Below are positions 1-7,241 of a DNA stretch of 12,988 bases, piece by piece. Origin of the DNA: Pseudomonadota bacterium (lineage in GTDB: Bacteria; Pseudomonadota; Gammaproteobacteria; Burkholderiales; Burkholderiaceae_B); contig JAEWHK010000020.1 in NCBI GenBank assembly GCA_023387815.1, positions 1-12,988 of the forward strand. Direction: 5' to 3'. Position 1 is the stretch's first letter. The number at the start of each line of letters is the position of its first letter. Below the pieces are notes generated by a model, which saw nothing but the letters and a program-made list of their open reading frames with translations, did not search any database and was not told where the DNA came from. Made by a program: the position numbers and the translations under genes.

Positions 1-614
1 ACTCTGAACGCTATCCCTCGCGGGATGATCACGATTTCTCTTGGCTCAACATGCAGCAGTCCCATTTCAGTCCTGATCTGCAAGGCGCCCTGCTGTGGCA
101 CCAGCAGCATTTCACCGTCTGCGTTGACAAATGCCCGCTGGTTCATGGATTTGTCAAAATGATAAACATGAACGGCAAGCCCGCTTTGCGCATCGGCGTG
201 CCCATTCGCTGCAATGGTTTTGATTCCATCGACAAAGTCGCAATCGGGCTTCTCCACCACCCAGGGTGCCCAGCGCAGGGGTTCCGGCGGCAAAGGAACG
301 CGAGTATCCGCGCCGGTTTGCCACAAGGCCTGCTCGTAAGGTTCATAGCGTCCCGCTACGACCGATGGCTGGCGACGATACATCCACGTACGCCTGTTTT
401 CATGACGCGGCGCGGTGAATGCAGTACCTGAGATTAATTCTGTGTAAAGCCCATGAGGTCCGTGCTGCGGATTGTTTCTGCCCTGAGGCAGTGCTCCTGC
501 AACCGCCTCACTGGCATACTCATTGCCAAATCCGCTCTGATATTGCAAAGCCTGGCTGCCGGTTGAGCCGGCGTCCTTCGCCCCGCTGGAAACGTTCTGG
601 TTTTTCTGCGTCAT
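1..614 (-). CDS. hmgA: Homogentisate 1,2-dioxygenase, N-terminal part (runs off the window)
   Basis: This cytoplasmic non-haem iron enzyme opens the homogentisate ring to maleylacetoacetate in tyrosine and phenylalanine breakdown. Reading the minus strand from an ATG at 614 gives 204 uninterrupted codons up to the window edge. Family signatures are visible: SGFGNEYASEA (residues 27-37), SGTAFTAPR (62-70), FVDG (127-130) and NADGEMLLVPQQG (164-176), followed by the VEPREIVIIPRG strand. The iron ligands lie in the C-terminal half, outside the window, so integrity cannot be judged. GGGAG lies 9 nt upstream of the chosen ATG. An in-frame ATG at 668, with GGAG 5 nt before it, would add 18 residues that do not look like the family. 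Even from 614, the stretch before the conserved YQSGFGNE is long (about 24 residues, rich in S, G and Q). A partner fumarylacetoacetase gene would be expected downstream, beyond the edge. Confidence 0.95.
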   Translation of the reverse strand, partial: MTQKNQNVSSGAKDAGSTGSQALQYQSGFGNEYASEAVAGALPQGRNNPQHGPHGLYTELISGTAFTAPRHENRRTWMYRRQPSVVAGRYEPYEQALWQTGADTRVPLPPEPLRWAPWVVEKPDCDFVDGIKTIAANGHADAQSGLAVHVYHFDKSMNQRAFVNADGEMLLVPQQGALQIRTEMGLLHVEPREIVIIPRGIAFR

Positions 615-1024
615 TCCTTTTTGCTCCCTGATTGCGCACAAATGGCCGGTAATGATTGCATCTGTCATGATGTCTCCGGCACAAGTTGCGGCTTATTCTT
701 GATCCATGAAGAAAGTATAACGCAGCCCCAATTGGGCCTGAAAGCCGCCACGCGTGCCAACATTATTTACCCACCTTCCCTGCGGCCGCCCCCATTACTG
801 AATCCATTACTGGAATCCATTATTGATCCCATTACGATCAATTCAGCCGCAAGGCGCGGAGTGTGGCTGCATGCGTGAATTGGTATAGTGTAATCAGGCT
901 TTAATTTTCGGATAAGGCCCTGGTTTTCGGATCAGTCGTCGGCGCTCCGACCCGGCTTAGGCCATCCGGGCAGGCGCTGGCATTCTGATCCGGTTTTAAC
1001 TCGTGCATTCCCGGGAGAAATGAA
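615..1024. other. Divergent intergenic region between hmgA and ogt
   Basis: These 410 bases separate two divergently transcribed genes and should hold both promoters. Short ORFs inside it show no recognisable protein features. Visible structure: a four-copy imperfect tandem repeat (792-840); an extended -10-like TGGTATAGT at 881-889 on the plus strand without a convincing -35; and a direct repeat TTTTCGGAT at 905-913 and 924-932 ahead of ogt. I see no terminator and no RNA gene here. Confidence 0.6.
792..840. repeat. Four imperfect tandem copies of a 12-13 bp unit
   Basis: The unit CCATTACTGAAT occurs as CCATTACTGAAT (792-803), CCATTACTGGAAT (804-816), CCATTATTGATC (817-828) and CCATTACGATCA (829-840). 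It lies in the hmgA/ogt spacer. It could be a small unstable repeat or clustered protein-binding sites; nothing in the sequence decides between these. Confidence 0.7.
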
Positions 1025-1513
1025 ATGACATATGAATACACCACCATGCCCTCTCCGGTAGGAGAGCTGACGCTGGTCGCCAAAGATGATGCGCTGACTG
1101 CCATCTTGTGGCCGAATGACCGTCCGGGGCGGGTAAAACTGGGACCGCAATCGCGAAATGACAACTATCCAGTGCTGCAAGAAACGCGCAAGCAGCTGGA
1201 GGAATATTTTGCAGGTAGGCGTAAGAAATTTGATATCAGGCTGCAGATGGAGGGAACACCGTTCCAGCAAAAAGTCTGGCGGATGCTTCTTGCCATTCCC
1301 TTTGGAGAAACCCGCAGCTATGGGCAACTCGCAAAAGAGGCAGGAAACCCCGCGGCGTCCCGGGCCGTGGGAGCCGCTATCGGTCGCAATCCAATCTCAA
1401 TTGTGGCGCCATGTCATCGCGTCGTAGGCAGTTCCGGCAAACTGACGGGCTTTGCGGGAGGTTTGAATGCCAAACGTGATTTGCTGGCGCTGGAAGCGAC
1501 GCGAAATCGCTGA
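1025..1513 (+). CDS. ogt: Methylated-DNA--protein-cysteine S-methyltransferase (Ogt type)
   Basis: This suicidal repair protein moves an alkyl group from O6-alkylguanine (and O4-alkylthymine) in DNA to its own cysteine. The 162-residue protein has the usual Ogt length: an N-terminal RNase-H-like domain (about 1-75) and the C-terminal DNA-binding/transferase domain. The latter shows TPFQQKVWRMLLAIPFGET (78-96), the arginine-finger helix ASRAVGAAIGRNP (111-123) and the active-site PCHRVVG with acceptor Cys130, then a GGLNAKRDLL tail. There is no Ada-type N-terminal metal-binding domain. GGGAG at 1013-1017, 7 nt before ATG, supports this start. It ends 5 nt before the stop of the convergent peptidase gene, with no terminator hairpin visible between them. 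Confidence 0.96.
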   Translation: MTYEYTTMPSPVGELTLVAKDDALTAILWPNDRPGRVKLGPQSRNDNYPVLQETRKQLEEYFAGRRKKFDIRLQMEGTPFQQKVWRMLLAIPFGETRSYGQLAKEAGNPAASRAVGAAIGRNPISIVAPCHRVVGSSGKLTGFAGGLNAKRDLLALEATRNR

Positions 1514-1518
1514 GCACA

Positions 1519-2820
1519 CTATTCCTGCGCCACCTTGCCTTCGGAGATATCCATGATCATGCGTGTCGCCAGGTACAGTCGAGGCACGATCGTGGGAATA
1601 TTCACGTATTCTGCGTTATTGGAGTGGGCACCAAAACCGCTAAGCCCAAAGCCTTCGACAACACCTCCACGTGTCTTCACTGCTGCAAATGCAGCATCAG
1701 TACCGCCGCCAGTCGCCTTGTCGGCCACTGACATATCGATATCCAGCTCTTTCTTGTAAATGGACTGGGCATGGGCAGCCAGTTTACGTCCGATATCACT
1801 GGCTTCCAGAGGTGGTCGACGAACTTCAAACTTGAGTTCCACTTTACTCTCCGGCAGAAGTTTGTTCTTGATTTTCTCCTGCATCGCGGTCTCAAGCGCA
1901 TCGAAATCCTTGACCTTCAGTGCGCGGGCATCCGCCTGGGCTTCTGCCTCTGGCGGTATCATATTTCGGACACTGCCGACTTTGGCCAGCGTCCAGTTCA
2001 GCTTCAATCCTTCCTCCGGTTTTGACAGATCTTTCATCTGCAATATCTGATGCGAGAGTTCATAAAGCGAATTGACGCCACCTTCCGGACGCGCGCCAGC
2101 ATGCGACGATTTGCCGTGCACTTTCAGATAGGCCGCGCCGATACCGCTGGTCGCCAGGCGAACGCCCCCATCCTTGCCACCCCCTTCAAAAGAAAAGACG
2201 GCGTCCTGATCCTCTGCGAACTTGGTAATGAGGGCACGCGCACCCGGAGAGCTGATTTCCTCGTCGCTGTTGAATACGACCGTTACGGTGCCAAACGATT
2301 TATAGTCCAGCTTCCTGAGCATGTCTACGACGTGCAGAACAGCAGCAACGCCCTGTTTGTCATCTGCAATCCCTAGTCCATACGCCTTGTCGCCATCAAC
2401 ACGGAAGGGCTGATCTTTCAGATCGCCCTTCTGATAAACGGTATCCAGATGCGCAATCATCATGATTTTTGATTTGCCTGTGCCCTTGATGGTGCCGTGA
2501 ACTACCGGTCCGGTCTTCTCGGGCGTATCGTCCATGCGATACACGTCCTTGGGTTCGATGATTTCGGTTTCTGCACCCAGCTGCTTCAGGCGATCGGCGG
2601 CGAAGCCGGCAATTTTCGTCACGCCTTCAATATCTTTGCTGCCTGACTCGATATGCACCAGATCACGCAAGGTATCCAGAAATGCCTGTTGCTCGTTTTT
2701 TGCAAGATCGTGAACCTGAGCCACAGGGGCAGCAAAAGCGGCACCTGCTGCTGCAAACAGGATTGCGCCCGCGGTTAACTGTTTTCCTGTTCTGCGTGAC
2801 GGGATGCATATCGACTTCAT
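1519..2820 (-). CDS. Exported M20-family metallopeptidase, glutamate carboxypeptidase (CPG2)-like
   Basis: Probably a zinc carboxypeptidase that removes C-terminal glutamate from folate-like or peptide substrates, acting in the periplasm. The 433-residue protein starts with a signal peptide (basic n-region, hydrophobic core 15-29, cleavage likely after AFA at 30). M20 metal-site motifs are complete and match carboxypeptidase G2 in order: HLDTVY (His124), GIADDKQG (Asp153), the catalytic/ligand pair Glu187-Glu188 in NSDEEIS, Glu212 in FEGGG, and His399 in GFGAHSNN. The dimerisation or lid domain falls between about 220 and 340, starting near KVHGKSSHAGARPEGG. GGAG 6 nt upstream of the ATG at 2820 supports the start. 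Its substrate is inferred from the family only; other M20 peptidases share this architecture. A double palindrome lies about 120 bp upstream. Confidence 0.92.
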   Translation of the reverse strand: MKSICIPSRRTGKQLTAGAILFAAAGAAFAAPVAQVHDLAKNEQQAFLDTLRDLVHIESGSKDIEGVTKIAGFAADRLKQLGAETEIIEPKDVYRMDDTPEKTGPVVHGTIKGTGKSKIMMIAHLDTVYQKGDLKDQPFRVDGDKAYGLGIADDKQGVAAVLHVVDMLRKLDYKSFGTVTVVFNSDEEISSPGARALITKFAEDQDAVFSFEGGGKDGGVRLATSGIGAAYLKVHGKSSHAGARPEGGVNSLYELSHQILQMKDLSKPEEGLKLNWTLAKVGSVRNMIPPEAEAQADARALKVKDFDALETAMQEKIKNKLLPESKVELKFEVRRPPLEASDIGRKLAAHAQSIYKKELDIDMSVADKATGGGTDAAFAAVKTRGGVVEGFGLSGFGAHSNNAEYVNIPTIVPRLYLATRMIMDISEGKVAQE

Positions 2821-2937
2821 TTTTTCTCCGGATTATTGATTATTCAAGCAATGCTTTTGTCGTTTCAGTTTACCGGTCTTCAGTCAAATACACGACTGCA
2901 ATATTACTCAGAGTTGTAACAAAACCCGCAGCCTCCT

Positions 2938-2959
2938 AATTGCAATTTCAATTGCAATT
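2938..2959. promoter_or_regulatory. Double AATTGCAATT palindrome, possible operator
   Basis: Two identical copies of the self-complementary decamer AATTGCAATT (2938-2947 and 2950-2959) are separated by TC. The site is 118 bp upstream of the M20 peptidase start and 18 bp beyond the stop of the DJ-1-like gene. It lacks a GC-rich stem and T-run, so it is unlikely to be a terminator. A dimeric regulator binding site is the more natural reading, but no specific regulator can be named. Confidence 0.45.
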
Positions 2960-2977
2960 GGATCACGCCTGCAATCA

Positions 2978-3664
2978 TTAACCCTTGCCTTGCAGCTGTT
3001 TGATGACTTCCTGCGCCACGCCAACTGACGATGCCGGGTTCTGACCTGTGATCAACTTGCCATCAACAACGATATGCGGCTGCCAGTCACCGCCACTGGA
3101 ATAAACTGCGCCATGTTCTTTCAGCATGTCCTCGACCAGAAAGGGAACAACGTCCGATAGCCCTACAGCGTCTTCTTCCGCATTGCTGAAACCCGTCACC
3201 TTTTTGTCTTTTACCAGATAGTCACCCGCTGCGGTCTTCACATGACGAAATACCCCGGGAGCATGACAGACGGCTGAGACCACCTTACCGCTCTGCTCGA
3301 AGTCGCGGATCAGTGAATTGACGTAGCCGTTTTCTGCCAGATCCCATAGCGGCCCGTGCCCACCGGGAAAGAACACAGCATCAAAGGTATCGGCAGAGAC
3401 ATCAGCCAGCTTCTGGGTTGAGGCGAGCACGGCCTGCGCCTGGGCATCTTTGCGAAACCGCTCAGTCGCTTCTGTCTGCGCATCCGGCTCATCGCTCTTA
3501 GGGTCAAGTGGAGGCTGGCCACCCAGCGGAGAGGCCAGTGTGACCTGCGCGCCTGCATCCAGAAACGCATAATAGGGAGCAGCAAACTCTTCCAGCCAGA
3601 AGCCGGTGGGCTTACCGGTGGAACCGAGTTTGTCATGTGAGGTCAGAATGATCAGAATTTTCAT
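2978..3664 (-). CDS. DJ-1/PfpI (Hsp31-like) family protein
   Basis: A 228-residue member of the class I glutamine amidotransferase-like superfamily, closest in layout to Hsp31-type glyoxalase III or deglycase-like proteins that handle methylglyoxal and protect proteins under stress. Visible motifs, numbered from the chosen start: Glu25 in FWLEEFAAPYYAF, a PGGHGPLWDL loop near 100-109, the nucleophile elbow AVCHAPG with Cys133-His134, and the SNAEE stretch near 160-164. Together these give the Glu/Cys/His set expected in the family. No signal peptide is seen, so it is cytoplasmic. A TTG codon just upstream (3667) could start translation one residue earlier, but GGAG lies 6 nt from the ATG and only 3 nt from the TTG, so I chose the ATG. 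It is divergent from the glycosyltransferase gene. The exact activity cannot be read from the sequence. Confidence 0.9.
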   Translation of the reverse strand: MKILIILTSHDKLGSTGKPTGFWLEEFAAPYYAFLDAGAQVTLASPLGGQPPLDPKSDEPDAQTEATERFRKDAQAQAVLASTQKLADVSADTFDAVFFPGGHGPLWDLAENGYVNSLIRDFEQSGKVVSAVCHAPGVFRHVKTAAGDYLVKDKKVTGFSNAEEDAVGLSDVVPFLVEDMLKEHGAVYSSGGDWQPHIVVDGKLITGQNPASSVGVAQEVIKQLQGKG

Positions 3665-3843
3665 CAAGTTCTCCGGTTATTTGGGCAACTGTAATATCAC
3701 CCTTGAAATTCCACTATACCAAAGGATATCAGCTCGAAAAATTTCAGATTTCAGGTTTTTTTGTGACAGGATCGAATTTTCTCCCCCACAGGGTCTTTCT
3801 GCCCGTTACAAATTCCGCGCCATCACCCGGCATCGGGGTATTA

Positions 3844-3861
3844 TTTTGCTGCGCAGCAAAA
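3844..3861. promoter_or_regulatory. Perfect 18-bp palindrome, candidate operator
   Basis: TTTTGCTGCGCAGCAAAA is fully self-complementary with no spacer. It lies 56 bp before the glycosyltransferase ATG in the spacer shared with the divergent DJ-1-like gene. The CTGC/GCAG core with flanking T/A runs resembles operators of dimeric repressors. It recalls the CTGC...GCAG sites described for PhaR-type regulators of polyhydroxyalkanoate genes, but that link is speculative here, since no such genes are nearby. Confidence 0.45.
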
Positions 3862-3917
3862 AATGCTGTCTCCACCGTGCTGCCACCCGGTACATAATGG
3901 GAACCAAACCACGAATA

Positions 3918-5066
3918 ATGAAGATTCTGTATACCAACTTTCATACCAGCCCCGGCATTGGCGGGCATACCTCCTACATCAGCCGGCTGATTGACGGACT
4001 GCATATCCGACATGATATTTCCGTTGCCGTCCCTCCTGAGAGCGCGCTTCACCGTATTGCATCCGGCATGCCCGGCGTAACAGCATACGCCCAGAATTAC
4101 CCTTCCAAGCTGCAGCGTCTGCCCGCAGCAATCGCACAAATGCGCCGCATATTACGCGAGGAAAAATTCGATCTGGTCCATGTCAACGGTACCGCAGACC
4201 ATCGCCTGGTGATGCTGGCAGTCAGAGGAATGCGCCACAAGCCGGCCATTATTTTCACCAAGCATAATGATCATGCAACCGATTCCATCGGCTCACGCCT
4301 GCGCGCGCGTTTCGGCACGGATCATTGCATTGCTGTGTGTGATTTTGTGGCCGACCGCCTGGCTGGCGGCCCTTACGATCAGGCCGGTGTCACTGTGGTA
4401 CACAACGGAATCAACACAGATTACTTCAGCGAAAAACATGCAGGAAACGCCGCGAGTCTGCGTCATACCATTCTGGGCGGAAATGATAATGGTCGCATCC
4501 TGCTGGGCAGCAATGCGGGAACGACGGAATACAAAGGATGGATCGATATGGTGCGTGCGCTGGCGCAACTGGATCGTCGTCAGATTGAGCGCATGCATAT
4601 TGCCGTTGCCGGCCCGAAAGCGCCGCAGTCATTGCTGGATGAAGTTGAGCAACTGGGCATGCGCGATCATATTACATTTGTGGGTGACCTGGAAGATGTA
4701 CGCCCGTTTATCGGTGCCATTGACATCGGTTTTGTTCTGTCTTATCGCGTCGAAACCATTTCCTTCGCCTGCCGCGAAATGATGTCGATGGGGAAGCCCG
4801 TGATTGTCACAAGACAAGGGGGTCTGCCCGAAAATATCGACAATCAGGTCGATGGCTGGGTGGTTCCTGCCCGCGCTCCGCAGGTTCTGGCGGGACTGCT
4901 GCAGGAAATTCTGCAGGGCCGACACGATCTGCAAGCGATGGGTCACGCTGCCCGTCAGAAAAGTGAACAGCGCTTCGGACATGAAAAATTCGTCAAGGCG
5001 ACCGAGCATGTATACCGCAAGGCATTGCTGAACCGCGTTGGGGTTCAGGCCGCGACCGTGGGTTGA
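3918..5066 (+). CDS. Glycosyltransferase family 4 (GT-B fold)
   Basis: Likely transfers a sugar from a nucleotide donor to a cell-surface glycan or lipopolysaccharide acceptor at the inner face of the cytoplasmic membrane. From the ATG at 3918 the protein is 382 residues, a normal GT4 length. The N-terminal Rossmann domain begins MKILYTNFHTSPGIGGHTSY with the glycine-rich acceptor loop. HNGINTDYF (162-170) marks the interdomain region, and KGW (206-208) fits the donor phosphate-binding lysine. The GT4 EX7E motif is Glu279...Glu287, followed by GKPVIVTRQGGLPE. The open frame extends upstream to 3606, but that part looks non-coding, overlaps the DJ-1-like gene start and the palindrome, and has no family similarity. 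An ATG at 3897 is an alternative. Neither start has a strong ribosome binding site. No other surface-glycan genes flank it, so acceptor and pathway are unknown. Its last 74 nt overlap the convergent nuclease gene. Confidence 0.88.
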   Translation: MKILYTNFHTSPGIGGHTSYISRLIDGLHIRHDISVAVPPESALHRIASGMPGVTAYAQNYPSKLQRLPAAIAQMRRILREEKFDLVHVNGTADHRLVMLAVRGMRHKPAIIFTKHNDHATDSIGSRLRARFGTDHCIAVCDFVADRLAGGPYDQAGVTVVHNGINTDYFSEKHAGNAASLRHTILGGNDNGRILLGSNAGTTEYKGWIDMVRALAQLDRRQIERMHIAVAGPKAPQSLLDEVEQLGMRDHITFVGDLEDVRPFIGAIDIGFVLSYRVETISFACREMMSMGKPVIVTRQGGLPENIDNQVDGWVVPARAPQVLAGLLQEILQGRHDLQAMGHAARQKSEQRFGHEKFVKATEHVYRKALLNRVGVQAATVG

Positions 5067-5544
5067 TACGTTTCTGCATGCGCCACCGCCAGGGCGGTAT
5101 GGGTTGCGGTTCTGTCCATAGACCAAGCTTACGTTTCCTGGCAGAGTCCTCTGCCCTGCAATATGCCAGATCGCTCAGATAGCGTCGATAGGCCCAGGCA
5201 TAGCCACTGGCGACCATCAGCAGATTGACATTCTGCTTATCTATAAACACCGTAGCAAGTACCCGGCCATACCGATCCAGCCCGTGAGTGTCAATCTCGA
5301 CAGTTTTCCGGGATATCACATTTGAAAGAAACGTTTTCGCCGCCCGCCCAAATGGCATGGAAAACTCAGGCGCGTCAATTTGCGCCAGGCGTATCCGGTG
5401 CTGCTTTCTTGATGCATCCAGTATGGTGATGGTATCTCCATCTATCACACCCACAACCCGTCCCTGCAAATACGTCTGCGCAAACGCATGCAACGGCGCC
5501 AGCATGATTATCATCATCAGCCAGCGCTGCATCAACAACATCAT
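4993..5544 (-). CDS. Exported thermonuclease-like (staphylococcal nuclease homologue) protein
   Basis: A Ca-dependent-type nuclease of the SNase/OB-fold family, predicted to be exported. Numbering from the upstream GTG: signal peptide 1-25 (cleavage after HAFA, before QTYLQ); VIDGDT with Asp38 and Asp40; RIRLAQIDAPE supplying Arg55, Asp60 and Glu63; and DRYGR with Arg97. These correspond to the known Asp/Arg/Glu/Arg active-site set. GYAWAYRRY and the PIPPWRWR end of the domain (151-158) are typical of bacterial thermonuclease-family proteins. AAGGG lies 10 nt before the ATG at 5544 but only 1 nt before the GTG at 5553, so I prefer the ATG (183 residues). Odd feature: a basic, proline-rich tail of about 28 residues after the domain is encoded almost entirely antisense to the end of the glycosyltransferase gene. 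Confidence 0.88.
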   Translation of the reverse strand: MMLLMQRWLMMIIMLAPLHAFAQTYLQGRVVGVIDGDTITILDASRKQHRIRLAQIDAPEFSMPFGRAAKTFLSNVISRKTVEIDTHGLDRYGRVLATVFIDKQNVNLLMVASGYAWAYRRYLSDLAYCRAEDSARKRKLGLWTEPQPIPPWRWRMQKRINPRSRPEPQRGSAMPCGIHARSP

Positions 5545-5670
5545 AGACTTCACGCCCTTCTATCAGTCTTGCCCAGCCACCTTGCGACTTCTTTAACCAT
5601 AGACCCTGGTCTGGCCAATTCCCATCTGCCTTCCATCAGCCGTTACGATTGATCGAGTCGCTAGCACCGC

Positions 5671-7233
5671 TTACCATTGTCCGTAAAAAACACCGGCCTG
5701 TTTGTATTTGTTCGTCTGCAATTCGACTTCTTCTTCTGTCACGGTAGTTCTGCGCTTCAGGCTTGCGAACCAGTCCAGAAGCCGCTGCTTCATCTGCCGT
5801 CTGATGTCTTCATGGTCGGGATCTTCACCCAGATCGTTAAACTCATCGGGATCAGCCTGCAGATCAAATAGCTGTGCCCTTTCCGTACTCCAGTAGACAT
5901 ACCGCCATCTGTCGGTCCGTACAGACCATGCACGACACTGATCGGTTCCCTTGCCCAGCGTCAGTCTGGCTTCGCGATAACTGTAGTCCAGTTCCGAGAA
6001 AACACAATCGCGCCAGACGACAGGCTCGCCGCGTAACAAAGGCTGCAACGCGCGACCTTCAATGCGATGTCTGGGAGCAGGAATATCCAGTGCAGCAAGA
6101 ATAGTTGGAACGATATCAACGCTTTCCACCATTTTCGTCTCGCGAACGCCGCGTGTGGCATCGGCCTGTTCCGATGGATCGTAAATAATCATTGGCACCC
6201 GCTGCACAACATCATAGAAAAGCTCTTTCTCGCCAAGCCAATGATCACCCAGCAGATCGCCATGATCTGCCGTGATGATGACAAGCGTGTTATCCATAAG
6301 ACCGGCAGATTCCATATACTCAAACAGTCTGCCCAGATGATCATCCAATTGTTTGATGAGACCCTGGTAGGCAGGCCGCACGCGCTGCACACATTCATCA
6401 CTGGAAAAGCTGACGCTTTCCTCCTGCTGCCGATAGGCGGCCACCACGGGATGGGCATTGCGCTTTTCTTCTTCGTTGCGCCTGACCGGCAGACACTCCT
6501 GGGGCGAATACATATTGTGGTAAGGCGCCGGCGCAACGTAAGGCCAATGCGGTTTCACATAGCTCAGATGCATGACCCACGGCTGATCGCCAGCCGATCT
6601 CATATAGTCAATGGCGCAGTCAGTCATATAGGCGGTTTCGGAATCGGCTTCCTTTACGCGCGACGGATAATTCACATTTCGCATATGCCATCCGCTTTGC
6701 ACCTGTCCCTGATCGTCTTCAACAGCAATAACATAGTCTGTCCACGGATCCGGAGAGTCGTAGCCACGCGCCCGCAGATACGCAGGGTAACCACTCTCGT
6801 CCCCGGGTTCATGATGACCGTCATATCGATCCAGTTCCTTGAATCCCCCCGTTTTCAGCAGGGTCCCCAGCTCGGTCTGTCCGTCTACCTGCATGCGTTC
6901 CAGACCGTGCTTATCCAGCATCACATGTGTCTTGCCCGCAAGCACAAGCTCAATACCCGCGTCCTTCAGATATTCCCCCAGCGTGACCTCGCCGATAGAT
7001 AATGGCACACGATTCCAAGTGGCACCGTGGGTAGAGGGATAACGTCCGGTGTAATAACTCATTCGTGATGGACCACAGACACCCGAATTGACGAAGGCCT
7101 TTTCAAACAGTACGCCACGGCTTGCCAGGCGATCCATATGCGTAGTCTGCAAATATGGGTGACCATAGCAACTCAGGTGATCTGCGCGTAGCTGATCCGC
7201 CATAATAAAGAGAACATTCTTAACTTTTGCCAT
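5671..7233 (-). CDS. Sulfatase-family hydrolase (formylglycine type), cytoplasmic
   Basis: A 520-residue member of the alkaline phosphatase/sulfatase superfamily that should hydrolyse a sulfate ester, or possibly a phosphonate or phosphate ester. Motifs are complete: IMADQLRAD (Asp13, Gln14) for metal binding; CGPSR, with Cys53 as the residue to be converted to formylglycine, followed by TGRYPSTHG; GKTH (Lys101, His103); YVKPHWPY (His229); and ITADHGD (Asp323, His324). It has no signal peptide, so the substrate must be taken up first. Its ATG is 8 nt after the stop of the Bug receptor gene, with a poor ribosome binding site (GAGCAG), which suggests translation coupled to the receptor in one operon. 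Choline sulfatase, arylsulfatase and phosphonate monoester hydrolase are alternatives that cannot be told apart here. A formylglycine-generating enzyme is not in the window. Confidence 0.9.
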   Translation of the reverse strand: MAKVKNVLFIMADQLRADHLSCYGHPYLQTTHMDRLASRGVLFEKAFVNSGVCGPSRMSYYTGRYPSTHGATWNRVPLSIGEVTLGEYLKDAGIELVLAGKTHVMLDKHGLERMQVDGQTELGTLLKTGGFKELDRYDGHHEPGDESGYPAYLRARGYDSPDPWTDYVIAVEDDQGQVQSGWHMRNVNYPSRVKEADSETAYMTDCAIDYMRSAGDQPWVMHLSYVKPHWPYVAPAPYHNMYSPQECLPVRRNEEEKRNAHPVVAAYRQQEESVSFSSDECVQRVRPAYQGLIKQLDDHLGRLFEYMESAGLMDNTLVIITADHGDLLGDHWLGEKELFYDVVQRVPMIIYDPSEQADATRGVRETKMVESVDIVPTILAALDIPAPRHRIEGRALQPLLRGEPVVWRDCVFSELDYSYREARLTLGKGTDQCRAWSVRTDRWRYVYWSTERAQLFDLQADPDEFNDLGEDPDHEDIRRQMKQRLLDWFASLKRRTTVTEEEVELQTNKYKQAGVFYGQW

Positions 7234-7241
7234 ACACTGCT

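Noticed and set aside
51..431. 126-codon plus-strand frame at the left edge
   Set aside because: It is the shadow of hmgA, whose minus-strand frame matches the family throughout.
621..878. Short plus-strand frame in the hmgA/ogt spacer
   Set aside because: No recognisable protein features, and it runs through the tandem repeat.
3606..3917. N-terminal extension of the glycosyltransferase frame
   Set aside because: It overlaps the start of the DJ-1-like gene and the palindrome, and the family-like sequence begins only at MKILYTNF.
5601..5612. AGACC-CT-GGTCT short palindrome upstream of the nuclease gene
   Set aside because: Only 5-bp arms; too weak to claim as an operator or terminator.
6067..7002. 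311-codon open frame on the plus strand across the sulfatase gene
   Set aside because: It is antisense to a well-motifed sulfatase in which all active-site residues are in frame; its translation shows no domain and no ribosome binding site.
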